Source: JBEEJL01 sp043744215
GTDB lineage: Bacteria; Pseudomonadota; Gammaproteobacteria; Burkholderiales; JBEEJL01
Reading direction: 5' to 3'
DNA length: 64,000 nt
Assembly (NCBI GenBank): GCA_043744215.1
Contig: JAYTVC010000032.1
Coordinates: 12,245 to 76,244, forward strand
Notes under the pieces: model-generated
Told to the model about the DNA's origin: nothing
Database searches by the model: none
What the model saw: only the letters and a program-made list of their open reading frames with translations
Position numbers and translations under genes: made by a program
Part shown: positions 26,364 to 35,052 of the stretch, one piece after another
Layout of the letters: each line of letters starts with the position of its first letter
Position numbering within the stretch: position 1 is the stretch's first letter

Positions 26364-27691
26364 TTTGACGGTCGTAAATCGAAACTCAAATGCGCGGCCA
26401 CGTCTTCATAAAGGCGCTGTAAATCTGCGCGGTCTTTACCGCCGAGGTTCAGTACGGCATAGCGATAACTGCCCAGCCATTTGATTTCGCGCGCCAGACT
26501 TGCACCGTGTTTCGGATAAACCAGCAGTCGCGCATCGGGATAATTATTTTTCAGCCACGCCATTTCACTTTCGTTCGGCCCGCCGTATAAACCTTGGCCG
26601 GAAAAGTCGCGGAAAATAAAACTCGCTGCGCAACCGTATTCTGGCGTGACGGGTTGCGGAATGTCTTCGCCGAGGCTCAGCGCGAGCAATATCTCTAACG
26701 TATTGATTCCATTCACTTTTTCGTGAATATCGACAAACTGTCGCGCGAGGCGCGGATTGATTTCAACAATTTTAATGGCGTCGGTTTCTTCGTGGTAATA
26801 CAGCTCCATGTTGAACAAACCCAAATCAAACGTCATCGCGCGCATCACTTGTTTGGCGATGTCGGCCATGCGTGCTTGCACCGATTCAGCTAAGCGCGAA
26901 GGATATTCAAAACGTTTGAACGCGTAGGTGCCGGGAAACATGATCGAATCGGTAATGCCGAGAATATGTATTTCGCCATCGCGCGCATACCCTTCCAGCG
27001 TGACCAGTTGGCCTTCGAGCAATTCTTCGGCAATCAGGTGATGGGCGTTCACCTGCGCGCGGTCGTGGGATTCGAGCAATTGATTGAACGGCCGCACCAA
27101 TCGCTTGATAATAAATTTTTCCAGCGGATGAAAGCTCAGATGTTGTTTCAGCTCGGCGAAATTATCCACGCGTCGCGCCAATACCGACCAGGTAGCCTTG
27201 ATCGGCTTTACAAAAAACGGAAATGGCAAACCCGCCTGCGAAGGCTGGCTGATTTCATAGGAGAAATGAGAAAACGCGGGCGTGGCATGGGGCACGACGC
27301 GTTGTTCGATTTGCCGCGCATAGAGTTTGTGTTGCGCGTTGAGTATTGCCTGCGGATTGGTGCCCGGCAAGCCAAGACGCTGGGCTACGATGGCGGCGAT
27401 CAGCGCGCCGAAATGTTCGTCGGTGGAGATGACCGCATCGGGCTGGAGCTTTTCGCAACGACGTGTGAGCGCATCGATGTAGCGACGAATATTAAAAGTG
27501 ACAAGCTTCGCGTTGTCAGGAAAATGATGCAGGTCAAAGCCTTCGAAGTGCACTTTATAGCGCGATTGGTAATGGGGTAATGCCAACTCAAGTCGGTCGC
27601 GCTCGTTGGGAAAGAGCATGACAATCGTTTTGGTTTTTGCCAGGTCAACTGCAGGCGCGCGCGCTAAAGATTTCGGCATGAATGAGAGCAT
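26360..27691 (-). CDS. ATP-grasp domain enzyme
   Basis: A 443-residue protein of the carbamoyl-phosphate-synthase-like ATP-grasp fold. Visible features are a pre-ATP-grasp domain (residues 20-100), PFPFFVKPIKATWSVLARR (ATP-binding Lys), LVTLEGYARDGEIHILGITD, and the Mg-binding strand MELYYHEETDAIKIVEINPRL with Glu and Asn. Such enzymes ligate a carboxylate to an amine or thiol. It is squeezed between the TIGR04282 transferase (one base apart) and DUF3047 (four-base overlap). An alternative ATG lies at 27679. Substrate is not deducible. Confidence 0.85.
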   Translation of the reverse strand: MLSFMPKSLARAPAVDLAKTKTIVMLFPNERDRLELALPHYQSRYKVHFEGFDLHHFPDNAKLVTFNIRRYIDALTRRCEKLQPDAVISTDEHFGALIAAIVAQRLGLPGTNPQAILNAQHKLYARQIEQRVVPHATPAFSHFSYEISQPSQAGLPFPFFVKPIKATWSVLARRVDNFAELKQHLSFHPLEKFIIKRLVRPFNQLLESHDRAQVNAHHLIAEELLEGQLVTLEGYARDGEIHILGITDSIMFPGTYAFKRFEYPSRLAESVQARMADIAKQVMRAMTFDLGLFNMELYYHEETDAIKIVEINPRLARQFVDIHEKVNGINTLEILLALSLGEDIPQPVTPEYGCAASFIFRDFSGQGLYGGPNESEMAWLKNNYPDARLLVYPKHGASLAREIKWLGSYRYAVLNLGGKDRADLQRLYEDVAAHLSFDLRPSK

Positions 27692-27692
27692 G

Positions 27693-28340
27693 TCAGTCAG
27701 CGGCTTCGGCCGTTTGCATCAATTCGGCAAAACCGGGCAAGGCGGCCAATTTTTCCAGGTCGTCCGGCGTGTCAACATCCCATAAAATGGGCAGTTCAGC
27801 GTAATCCAGCGCAGCGGTGTGCAGGCGCGCGCGCGTTTGCGCCATGACTTGTGCCGTGCTCCAGTCGACGCGGTTGAATATCGGCGGCACTCGATGAGCC
27901 GCGCCGACAAGCGCATAGCCGCCGTCAGCAACGGGGCCGATGACCACTTGAGTTTGCTCCAGCTTGTTGGCCGCTTGCTGCAAATACGCCGCGTTCATCG
28001 CCGGGCAATCGCTGCCAATGAGCAATGCGCAAGACGTGTGGGCGAGCGTGTGTTGCAAAGCATGGGCCATTCTTTCGCCGACATCACCGCTTTGCTGTTG
28101 GTGCAGCGTCACGCAAAATTCAGCAGCGCAGGCCACAAAAAAATCGTGGGTGATGTCCGGTGCGCACCAGAGTTCTACCGGCCCAAGCCGCGCGGCGCGT
28201 GATTCGGTCAATGCATGGCGCAACATGTGTTGGTAAAGTTTCGCTGCGCCATGTTCGCCGAGTGCAGGAGCCAGGCGCGTTTTTACCGTGCCGGCAATGG
28301 GGGCTTTGGCAAAAATGATGATCGTGCAATCAGAGCGCAT
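27693..28340 (-). CDS. TIGR04282-type (DUF2064) nucleotidyl/glycosyltransferase, arsenosugar-associated
   Basis: A 215-residue CofC/GT-A-like protein. Family marks are IIIFAKAPIAGTVKTRLAPA (nucleotide-binding K-T-R-L), LLIGSDCPAMNAAYL (GSDCP), VVIGPVADGGYALVGA (DGGY) and LWDVDTPDDLEKL. It is one of the two transferases that regularly accompany ArsS. It lies 11 bases after the TIGR04283 gene and is followed immediately by the ATP-grasp gene. Likely role by association: activates or transfers the sugar moiety; not shown. Confidence 0.9.
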   Translation of the reverse strand: MRSDCTIIIFAKAPIAGTVKTRLAPALGEHGAAKLYQHMLRHALTESRAARLGPVELWCAPDITHDFFVACAAEFCVTLHQQQSGDVGERMAHALQHTLAHTSCALLIGSDCPAMNAAYLQQAANKLEQTQVVIGPVADGGYALVGAAHRVPPIFNRVDWSTAQVMAQTRARLHTAALDYAELPILWDVDTPDDLEKLAALPGFAELMQTAEAAD

Positions 28341-28351
28341 GGGCGATTTTG

Positions 28352-29029
28352 TCAGCTATGGTAGCGGCGGGCAAGTTGCTGCGGGTCCGCGCCAAAAAAA
28401 TATTCAAGGCGCAATCGCCACATAAAAAATAGTGTGCGCCACAGGCCGTGTTTTTCCCATCGGCGGCCGGATGAAACAACTTTTGCGTCGAGGCATAACG
28501 GCGCGGACTTTTGTCTGAGTAATGTACATAACGCGATGTCTTCCATCAGCGCGATAGCCGGATAGCCGCCAACCGATTGAAACATTTGATGGGTGACAAA
28601 TATTGCCTGATCGCCGGTCGCAATGCCGGTCAGGCGTGAGCGTTTATTCATACACCAGGCGATGACTTTTAACATCGGATGCAAACCGGTCAAGCTCACA
28701 TCAAATCGTCCCCAGCTTTTTTTTGTGCGCGCCAGGCAATCCATGATGTGTTGATCAGCCTGCGCGGGTAAATAGGTATCGGCATGCACAAACAGCAGCA
28801 CATCATTTTTTGCTTGGGCCGCACCGGCGTTCATTTGCAGCGCACGGCCTTTGGGCGCGTGAATAATTTTATCTGCCAGTGGAAAAGCAAAGCCGGCGGT
28901 GTTGTCGCTGCTGCCGCCATCGACGACGATAATTTCATGGCCATTGGCGCGCAACGCTTGCAGGGCAGTGAGAAAAACGCTGATGCCATGGGCTTCGTTA
29001 AGCGTAGGAACAATGACCGAAAGGCGCAT
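28352..29029 (-). CDS. TIGR04283-type glycosyltransferase, arsenosugar-associated
   Basis: A 225-residue GT2-fold transferase. Motifs are LSVIVPTLNEAHGISVFL at the N-terminus, IIVVDGGSSDNT, VLLFVHADTYLP (DxD-like HADT) and GDQAIFVTHQMFQSVGGYP. ATG 29029 is chosen because the family starts with this strand; it lies eight bases after the arsS stop, while an upstream ATG would overlap arsS. With TIGR04282 and ArsS it forms the conserved core of arsenosugar-type clusters. Confidence 0.9.
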   Translation of the reverse strand: MRLSVIVPTLNEAHGISVFLTALQALRANGHEIIVVDGGSSDNTAGFAFPLADKIIHAPKGRALQMNAGAAQAKNDVLLFVHADTYLPAQADQHIMDCLARTKKSWGRFDVSLTGLHPMLKVIAWCMNKRSRLTGIATGDQAIFVTHQMFQSVGGYPAIALMEDIALCTLLRQKSAPLCLDAKVVSSGRRWEKHGLWRTLFFMWRLRLEYFFGADPQQLARRYHS

Positions 29030-29037
29030 GGAAAAAA

Positions 29038-30000
29038 TCAGGCCAGGCTGCCGCCGCAACTGCTGCCGTTGCCCGCTGTGCAGCCGTAGCAATGGTCGGC
29101 GATCATGATGGGGTTGCCGTTCAATTCAACCGTCATCAATTCCGATAAGTGCCGTTTGGGTTTGCCATCGAGTAGCAGCGGCATGCCGAGCATCTGGTTG
29201 AAATCGCAATCGTAAACGTAGCCGAGATAATCGACAGAGATCAGCGTGCGGCACATGACGTTTTCAAGATTCGCATCGGAATGCGCGCCGCGTAATAAAT
29301 CCATGTAGCCTGCGAATTTCCCCTGTGTGACAAGGGTGCTGCCGAAGCGCTGAATCGGCATATTCGCGATAGCGAAAAGGTGATTAAAATCAATGGCATA
29401 CCGCGCACCCAATTCACGCTTGTAATCGGCTTCTAATGAATTTTGCGCAGGAGGCAGCGACGGGCCTTGCGGGTTGTACACCAGATTTAATATCAGGCCG
29501 CTATCCGGTTTGCCATACCCTAAACCATTCAGTAATTGCAGCGCGCGAATGCTTTTTTCATATACGCCGTCACCGCGTTGCTTGTTCACCAACTCTTCGG
29601 TATAGCAGGGCAGCGACGCTGTAATTTCTACTTTATTATCGGCAAGAAATTGCGCCAAGTCTTCCTGGCCCGGCTCAAATAAAATTGTCAGATTGCATCG
29701 GTCAATGATGCGCAGGTTCAGTTTGCGTGCGGCCAGCACCAGGGTGCGGAAATGCGCATTGAGTTCTGGCGCGCCGCCGGTCATATCGAGCGTGGTGATG
29801 CCGGAGTGTTTCAGGTAATCGATCAACAGGTTGATGGTATCGAGTTGCATCATCTCTTTGCGATCAGGGCTGGCATTCACATGACAATGCAGGCATGCCT
29901 GATTGCATTTGTAACCGAGGTTTACCTGCACACATGCCAGTTTTTGGCGATTGATGGACGGGAAGTTGGTTATTTTCAGCAGGGGGAGGGTGGCGTGCAT
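29038..30000 (-). CDS. arsS: ArsS-type radical SAM/Cys-rich protein
   Basis: A 320-residue radical SAM enzyme. The [4Fe-4S]-SAM motif is CNQACLHCHVNASPDR (CxxxCxxC, residues 32-39), the SAM-contact motif DMTGGAPELNAHFR follows, and the Cys-rich C-terminus contains CDFNQMLG and HCYGCTAGNGSSCGG. These are diagnostic of the ArsS (TIGR04167) family. Family knowledge: ArsS converts methylated arsenic plus SAM-derived deoxyadenosyl to a deoxyarsenosugar precursor. There is no arsM (arsenite methyltransferase) in the window, so substrate supply must come from elsewhere or the substrate differs. Confidence 0.93.
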   Translation of the reverse strand: MHATLPLLKITNFPSINRQKLACVQVNLGYKCNQACLHCHVNASPDRKEMMQLDTINLLIDYLKHSGITTLDMTGGAPELNAHFRTLVLAARKLNLRIIDRCNLTILFEPGQEDLAQFLADNKVEITASLPCYTEELVNKQRGDGVYEKSIRALQLLNGLGYGKPDSGLILNLVYNPQGPSLPPAQNSLEADYKRELGARYAIDFNHLFAIANMPIQRFGSTLVTQGKFAGYMDLLRGAHSDANLENVMCRTLISVDYLGYVYDCDFNQMLGMPLLLDGKPKRHLSELMTVELNGNPIMIADHCYGCTAGNGSSCGGSLA

Positions 30001-30145
30001 GGGGTTTCCCGGTGGTTTTTTGCAGCTCAGGTTGCGGCGCGTTTTTTTGCGCGGTTACTTGTCGTGGCATTAGTGTTGTCAGGTAGCCTATCGGCAACCT
30101 GACCTACAGTTTGAAACATTCTAGCGCATGGTGAGGCAAGGAGAA

Positions 30146-30886
30146 CTAATTCTTCTTCGGCGCGGTGCCGTTTAAACTCCAATCGTATTTCAGGTGTTCG
30201 ATTTGGTAGCTGTCAGTGGCAAGGTCTTTGGCCACATCAGCATCGCTGACATATTTCGCCAGCCACTTTTGCACGCTGCCGGCGTCGCGTACGAAATCTT
30301 TTTCGTGCCATTCGAATATTTGCGAAATGCGCGCGGTTTTGGTTGGCTTGTCGAAAATATTTTTGCTGCTGTCGTTGACGAAGCCTTTGGCGTTTTCATC
30401 GAGTTGGCTGTCGAGCTTATCGGTGGTAAAGGTTTCGGAAATCAATTTAGGGCAGGACTTCGACGCGCACACGACGGCAACGTGGATGCGCGAATCGACG
30501 GGCTTCAAGTAGGTTTTTTCGAGGCCATCCAGCGTCAACGATTGGCCGCCCACATCCCATTTTTTGACAAAGAAATAGTTGGCGCGCGAGAACGCGTTGC
30601 TGGGCGAATAGCCGTCAACAATGCCTTTGATGGCCAGCGCGTTATAAGCGTTGATGTAATACACGAGTTTGTCGTTTTTTGTGTCGAGCTTGACTGGCTT
30701 GGCGAGTGCTTGCACGTACGACTCAAACGATGGATTGTTTTGGAAGCCGGGATAATTCACCGAGCCGTCTTTCACGTTGGCGCGCAAGAGGGCATCGAAG
30801 GGCGCATGCAAAATGTTTTCGGCATGAACGCCGCTGGAAAGCGTTATCAACGTCAAAGAGATTAACAATTTATTGATAATAATCAT
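30146..30886 (-). CDS. DUF547-family periplasmic protein
   Basis: A 246-residue protein with a signal peptide (1-22, ending VHAEN). The DUF547 domain shows KLVYYINAYNALAIKGIVDG, YFVKKWDVGGQSLTLDGLEK and VAVVCASKSCPKL with its conserved Cys. The fold is related to papain-like hydrolases, but no activity is established. Genes of this family often neighbour ArsS and TVP38/TMEM64 genes. Its first codons (MIIINKLL) are encoded by an AT-rich junction element. Confidence 0.88.
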   Translation of the reverse strand: MIIINKLLISLTLITLSSGVHAENILHAPFDALLRANVKDGSVNYPGFQNNPSFESYVQALAKPVKLDTKNDKLVYYINAYNALAIKGIVDGYSPSNAFSRANYFFVKKWDVGGQSLTLDGLEKTYLKPVDSRIHVAVVCASKSCPKLISETFTTDKLDSQLDENAKGFVNDSSKNIFDKPTKTARISQIFEWHEKDFVRDAGSVQKWLAKYVSDADVAKDLATDSYQIEHLKYDWSLNGTAPKKN

Positions 30887-30893
30887 ATAGTTA
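30866..30893. promoter_or_regulatory. AT-rich junction element over the DUF547 start codon
   Basis: AATCATATAGTTA (30881-30893) is one mismatch from the IHF consensus. The DUF547 start codon (30884-30886) lies inside it. Same core as the element at 9076-9088. Confidence 0.4.
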
Positions 30894-30940
30894 CAATTTT
30901 CTGTGATGTGTGTCGATTAGTCGGACAGCCTGCATGTTGA

Positions 30941-31645
30941 TTACGCTTTTTTGCTGCGGAATTTTTTAATCAACACCGGCAACAGCGCAAACAAACCCAA
31001 TAAGCCAAACGCAATCTTCACGTCGTTGGATAACAAATCACTCAAAGAATTCAGCGAACCCAAAGATTGCCCCAGATTGGCAAACACAAACGAGCCGGGA
31101 ATTATCCCCAACGCAGTGCCCAGGATATACGTTGGCAGTTTCATATTGGTGAAAGCTGGCGCGAGGTTGACCAGCCAGAAAGGGAACAAGGGGACAAGAC
31201 GCAGAAACAACAAATAGCTGAGGGCGTTTTCAGAAAACCCCTGATTGATTTTTTCACCAAAGCTGCCCATGCGGGCTTTGGCCCAATCGGCGAACAGATA
31301 GCGCGCCGCTAAAAATACCAATGCCGCGCCCAACGTCGCGGCGCACACGATGATGCCGGTGCCTACCCAGCGGCCGAATAAAAATCCTGTCATCAGCGAC
31401 AACACGATGCCGCCAGGAAAACTGAGCGCCGTAGAAACAGTGTAGATAAAAAACGTGGCGATGATGGCGAGCACATAATGTTCGCGTGTGAGCGCGAGCA
31501 ATGCATCGCGGTTTTGTTTGATGGTATCAAGCGAAAGATATTTTTGCCCGCCGAGCAAAAAGAAGGCGGCAATGCCGCTGACAAACGCCGCCAATATCGC
31601 CAGCTTGATCCATTTGTTGCCCGCCGTTTTAGCCGAAGTTTCCAT
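30941..31645 (-). CDS. TVP38/TMEM64 (VTT-domain) membrane protein
   Basis: A 234-residue DedA-like inner-membrane protein with five or six membrane segments. The VTT core is ALSFPGGIVLSLMTGFLFG, GAALVFLAARYLF and RLVPLFPFWLVNLAPAF, ending near GIIPGSFVFANLG. Two ATGs in tandem (31648, 31645) overlap the TGA of the upstream flavoprotein gene; the second sits six bases from GAGG and is used here. Proteins of this group frequently neighbour mercuric-reductase-like enzymes and ArsS genes; the transported substrate is unknown. Confidence 0.9.
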   Translation of the reverse strand: METSAKTAGNKWIKLAILAAFVSGIAAFFLLGGQKYLSLDTIKQNRDALLALTREHYVLAIIATFFIYTVSTALSFPGGIVLSLMTGFLFGRWVGTGIIVCAATLGAALVFLAARYLFADWAKARMGSFGEKINQGFSENALSYLLFLRLVPLFPFWLVNLAPAFTNMKLPTYILGTALGIIPGSFVFANLGQSLGSLNSLSDLLSNDVKIAFGLLGLFALLPVLIKKFRSKKA

Positions 31646-33075
31646 CATGCGCCTCGAAATCCGGCGATGCGCATCAGCCATTTTTTCGCCGTGGGGGTGA
31701 AGCTCGCTTTGCGTTTCTGGTCGGCGGCGCGACGGTTGATTTGCGATAACGTCGGATAAACATGAATGATGTCGCAAAGCTGTGTCGCTTTCATTTTTTG
31801 CGAAATCGCCAGTACGTATTCGTGAATTAATTCGCCCGCGTGGGGGCCGACGATGGCCGCACCGATGAGCACACCCTTTTTGTCGGTGAGAATTTTGGCG
31901 AAGCCTTCGGTCTCGCCCTCGGCGCGCGCGCGATCCATGTCGTCGAACGGGAACTGATAAGTATCGTAGGGAATGTTTTGCGCGTTGGCTTCTACCTCCG
32001 ATAAACCCACCCGCGCCAATTCCGGCTCGGTAAACGTGGCCCAGGGGATTACGCGAGTTTGCACTCTTGCAGGTAATGGCGACGCGATGTTGCGCAACAC
32101 GATGCCCGCGTGGTGTTCGGCCATGTGGGTGAACTGGTAACTGCCGACGATATCGCCGGCGAGGTAAATATGTTTTTGTGAAGTCTGCAGGCGGTCATTG
32201 CTGATTATTTTGCCTTTTTCGACGGCAATGCCCGCAGCTTCGAGGCCGAGGTTTTCTACATTCATCCTGCGACCGGCGGCAACGAGAATGTGGCTGGCTT
32301 GTAAAACTTTTTCGCTGCCGTCATTATTTTTTAGGGTGAGGCGGATGTCGCCTTTGCCGCCTTCGACTTTCAACGGAGACACGCCAAGATGAAACTCGAC
32401 GCCTTCGTGCTGCAATTGTTTCAGCACCACGTCGGATAAATCTTTATCTTCTTTGGGTAAAATCTGCGCGCTTAAATCAACGACGGTCACTTTGCTGCCC
32501 AGACGGCAAAAAGCCTGCGACATTTCAATGCCGATGGGCCCCGCGCCAATCACGATCAGGCTGGGCACGTCTTCTTTCAAATTAAAAACGGTTTCGTTGG
32601 TGAGGTAGGGCAAATCGGCCAGGCCGGGAATGGGCGGCACGCCAGGGCGCGAGCCGGTGGCGATGACAAAATTTTTCGCCGTGATTTTTCGACCGTTGGC
32701 TTCGAAAGTATGGGTGTCGAGAAATTTGCCTTCGGCCAAAATCACATCGACGCCAAGGCCGCGGAAGCGCTCCGGGCTGTCATTGGGCTCGATGGACTGG
32801 ATGACTTTGCCAACCCGCTGCATCACGGCGGCGATGCTGATGTGCGGTGTGACTGGCGCGATGCCGAAGCGCTCGGCGTCGCGCATGGTGCGGGCGACTT
32901 TGGCCGAATGTAAAAGTGTTTTGCTTGGCACGCAGCCGTAGTAGAGGCAATCGCCGCCGAGTTTGTGTTTTTCTACCAGGGCAACTTTTGCGCCTATCGA
33001 CGCCCCGCCGGCGGCAACGACCAGGCCGCCCGCGCCCCCGCCGATGACACAGATATCGAATTCCGTATTCGCCAT
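31645..33075 (-). CDS. mercuric-reductase-like FAD/NAD(P) disulfide oxidoreductase
   Basis: A 476-residue class I disulfide oxidoreductase. FAD site ICVIGGGAGGLVVAAGGAS, redox-active pair GGDCLYYGCVPSKTLLHSA (two Cys), NAD(P) site LIVIGAGPIGIEMSQAF, and IYLAGDIVGSYQFTHMAEHH are all present. The C-terminal dimer domain carries HVYPTLSQINRRAAD. It lacks an N-terminal HMA domain and the C-terminal Cys pair of true MerA, so mercury reduction is unlikely. It is the first gene of the co-directional ArsS set and is coupled to the TVP38 gene by a stop/start overlap. Confidence 0.92.
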   Translation of the reverse strand: MANTEFDICVIGGGAGGLVVAAGGASIGAKVALVEKHKLGGDCLYYGCVPSKTLLHSAKVARTMRDAERFGIAPVTPHISIAAVMQRVGKVIQSIEPNDSPERFRGLGVDVILAEGKFLDTHTFEANGRKITAKNFVIATGSRPGVPPIPGLADLPYLTNETVFNLKEDVPSLIVIGAGPIGIEMSQAFCRLGSKVTVVDLSAQILPKEDKDLSDVVLKQLQHEGVEFHLGVSPLKVEGGKGDIRLTLKNNDGSEKVLQASHILVAAGRRMNVENLGLEAAGIAVEKGKIISNDRLQTSQKHIYLAGDIVGSYQFTHMAEHHAGIVLRNIASPLPARVQTRVIPWATFTEPELARVGLSEVEANAQNIPYDTYQFPFDDMDRARAEGETEGFAKILTDKKGVLIGAAIVGPHAGELIHEYVLAISQKMKATQLCDIIHVYPTLSQINRRAADQKRKASFTPTAKKWLMRIAGFRGA

Positions 33076-33251
33076 GGTGTGATCCCGATTTTTGTTGGTA
33101 TGAAAACAGCCGAACCAGTCTGACAGCTTCAGTTTAGCAAACGGTCAGCCAGTTATTTTGGACTTGGGCCAGCTCGTTCGTCGCAAAGCTGGTCGCAAAC
33201 TTACGGCAATCAGATTCGATCAGGCATGTTGATCGGTAGTAGACGTGTGGA

Positions 33252-34040
33252 TTACCAGAATTTCCACCACGGTTTGGTGGCTTCCTGATAACCGGAAAGA
33301 TAAATACTTTGGGGAAAGTTCTTTTGCAGGACTTTTTTCGCATCATCGCGCAGGTCGGCCATGCCGAGCGTATTGTACGCATCCAGCATGATGCCTAGCG
33401 CTTCTTCAACGGCAGGCGCTTGCGGGTAGCGCGACAGCGCCTGCTGCGCGCGGTTGGCGGCGGCCAGTGGCGCACCGCGTTTGAGGTAGTAGCGCGCGAC
33501 GTGAATTTCGTTCAGCGCCAATGAATTGACCAGATAATTCATGCGCTTTGTAGAATCTTCCGCATAACGGCTTTGCGGAAAACGGGTGACCAGGTCTTTG
33601 AACGCATCAAACGATTCGCGCGCGGCCTTGGGGTCGCGCTCGGACAGGTCGGTGGAATTCAATACGCCTAAAAAGCCCTTGTCGTCCTTGAAGCTGGCGA
33701 GGCCTTTGATGTAAATCGCGTAATCCACATTTTCATGGGTGGGATATTGTTTGATAAAACGGTCGGCGGTGGCGATGGCTTCCACGCCTTCGCCCTGTTT
33801 GTATTGGGCATAGGCGGTTTCAATCAACGATTGCTGGGCGATTTTGCCGAAGGGGTAGCGCGCGGCCAATTGCTCAAATAGTTTGATGGCGCGCTCGTAA
33901 CTGCCGCCGTCGAGTTCGTCTTTGGCTTCTTTGTAATACTGCTCGGCAGTCCAGGTTTTGTTTTTGTCTACTGCGCTGGTGGTGCTGCAAGCGGCGAGCA
34001 GGGCGAGGCAAAACAGGGCAAATATCGTTACACTACGCAT
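33252..34040 (-). CDS. bamD: BamD outer-membrane protein assembly lipoprotein
   Basis: A 262-residue lipoprotein with signal peptide and lipobox LLAACST (Cys near 18), then five TPR-like repeats: WTAEQYYKEAKDELDGGSYE, AIKLFEQLAARYPFG, YPTHENVDYAIYIKGLASF and FPQSRYAEDSTKRM. It is the essential BAM-complex partner of BamA. Two tandem ATGs (34043, 34040) are possible. It is head to head with rluD and their start codons abut or overlap. Confidence 0.95.
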   Translation of the reverse strand: MRSVTIFALFCLALLAACSTTSAVDKNKTWTAEQYYKEAKDELDGGSYERAIKLFEQLAARYPFGKIAQQSLIETAYAQYKQGEGVEAIATADRFIKQYPTHENVDYAIYIKGLASFKDDKGFLGVLNSTDLSERDPKAARESFDAFKDLVTRFPQSRYAEDSTKRMNYLVNSLALNEIHVARYYLKRGAPLAAANRAQQALSRYPQAPAVEEALGIMLDAYNTLGMADLRDDAKKVLQKNFPQSIYLSGYQEATKPWWKFW

Positions 34041-34044
34041 CATG

Positions 34045-35052
34045 ATGCATCCCGAGAAGATTTTGCAGGATTATAACCCAATCAACGACGAAGCGAACCT
34101 CACCGACGCCGCCGCCGACGAGATCGAGCTCACCCTGCCGCTGGATTGCGTCGGGTTGCGCCTTGATCAGGCGTTGTCGCAATTACTGCCGGAATATTCC
34201 CGCAGCCGCTTGCAACAATGGATCAAGGACGGGGCGATAACCGTTGATGACGCACTGGCTTCGCCGAAGCAAAAAGTGCTGGGCGGCGAATTGGTGTTGG
34301 TGGAGCCGGCCGTGTCGCCGGAAGTTTCCGCTTACACGCCTGAAGCTATTCCGCTCGATATCGTGTTTGAAGACGACGCCATTATCATCGTCAACAAGCC
34401 GCCGGGTTTGGTGACGCACCCCGGCAGTGGCAATTGGAGCGGCACTTTACTCAATGCGTTGCTGCACCACGCGCCACAGGTGGCGCAGGTGCCGAGGGCC
34501 GGTATCGTCCACCGCTTGGATAAGGACACCAGCGGCTTGATGGTGGTGGCGAAAACTTTGCAGGCGCAAACCGATTTGGTGCGCCAATTGCAGGCCCGCA
34601 GCGTGAAGCGCGAATACCTGGCCATCGTCGAAGGCAGCGTGATGAACGACGGGATGGTGAATGCGCCCATAGGCCGTCATCCGGTTATTCGCGTCAAAAT
34701 GGCCGTGGTTGGCGACGGCAAAGATGCGCTGACCCATTATTCCGTTATCGAAGCCTTGCCGCATCACACATTATTATTGTGCCGTCTCGAGACCGGCCGC
34801 ACCCACCAGATCCGCGTACATATGCAGCACATCGGGCATGCGTTGGCGGGCGATGCGACTTATGGCGGCAAAGCCAAAAATTTTGGCACGAAGACCGAAG
34901 ACGAAAAAATAAAAGCGGCGTTGCAGAAATTGTCGCGCCAGGCATTGCACGCAACCAGATTGCAACTTACGCACCCGCAAACCGGCGAGCGCAGGCAATG
35001 GGAAGTGCCGATGCCCGCCGATATGCAAGCTCTGCTCGAGAGGTTGCGTTGA
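34045..35052 (+). CDS. rluD: RluD, 23S rRNA pseudouridine synthase
   Basis: A 335-residue enzyme with an S4 RNA-binding domain (LRLDQALSQLLPEYSRSRLQ region) and the RluA-family catalytic domain containing GIVHRLDKDTSGLMVVAKT with the catalytic Asp, and LETGRTHQIRVHMQHIGHAL. It modifies U1911/1915/1917 of 23S rRNA by family. Tandem ATGs at 34042 and 34045 are possible; no clear ribosome site precedes them, since upstream DNA is bamD coding sequence. The stop overlaps the pgeF start by one base. Confidence 0.95.
   Translation: MHPEKILQDYNPINDEANLTDAAADEIELTLPLDCVGLRLDQALSQLLPEYSRSRLQQWIKDGAITVDDALASPKQKVLGGELVLVEPAVSPEVSAYTPEAIPLDIVFEDDAIIIVNKPPGLVTHPGSGNWSGTLLNALLHHAPQVAQVPRAGIVHRLDKDTSGLMVVAKTLQAQTDLVRQLQARSVKREYLAIVEGSVMNDGMVNAPIGRHPVIRVKMAVVGDGKDALTHYSVIEALPHHTLLLCRLETGRTHQIRVHMQHIGHALAGDATYGGKAKNFGTKTEDEKIKAALQKLSRQALHATRLQLTHPQTGERRQWEVPMPADMQALLERLR

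Noticed and set aside
29038..30000. Selenocysteine codon in arsS
   Set aside because: There is no in-frame TGA before the real stop; all candidate positions are ordinary Cys codons.
31645..33075. True mercuric reductase (merA)
   Set aside because: It lacks the HMA domain and the C-terminal Cys pair needed for mercury, and no other mer genes are nearby.
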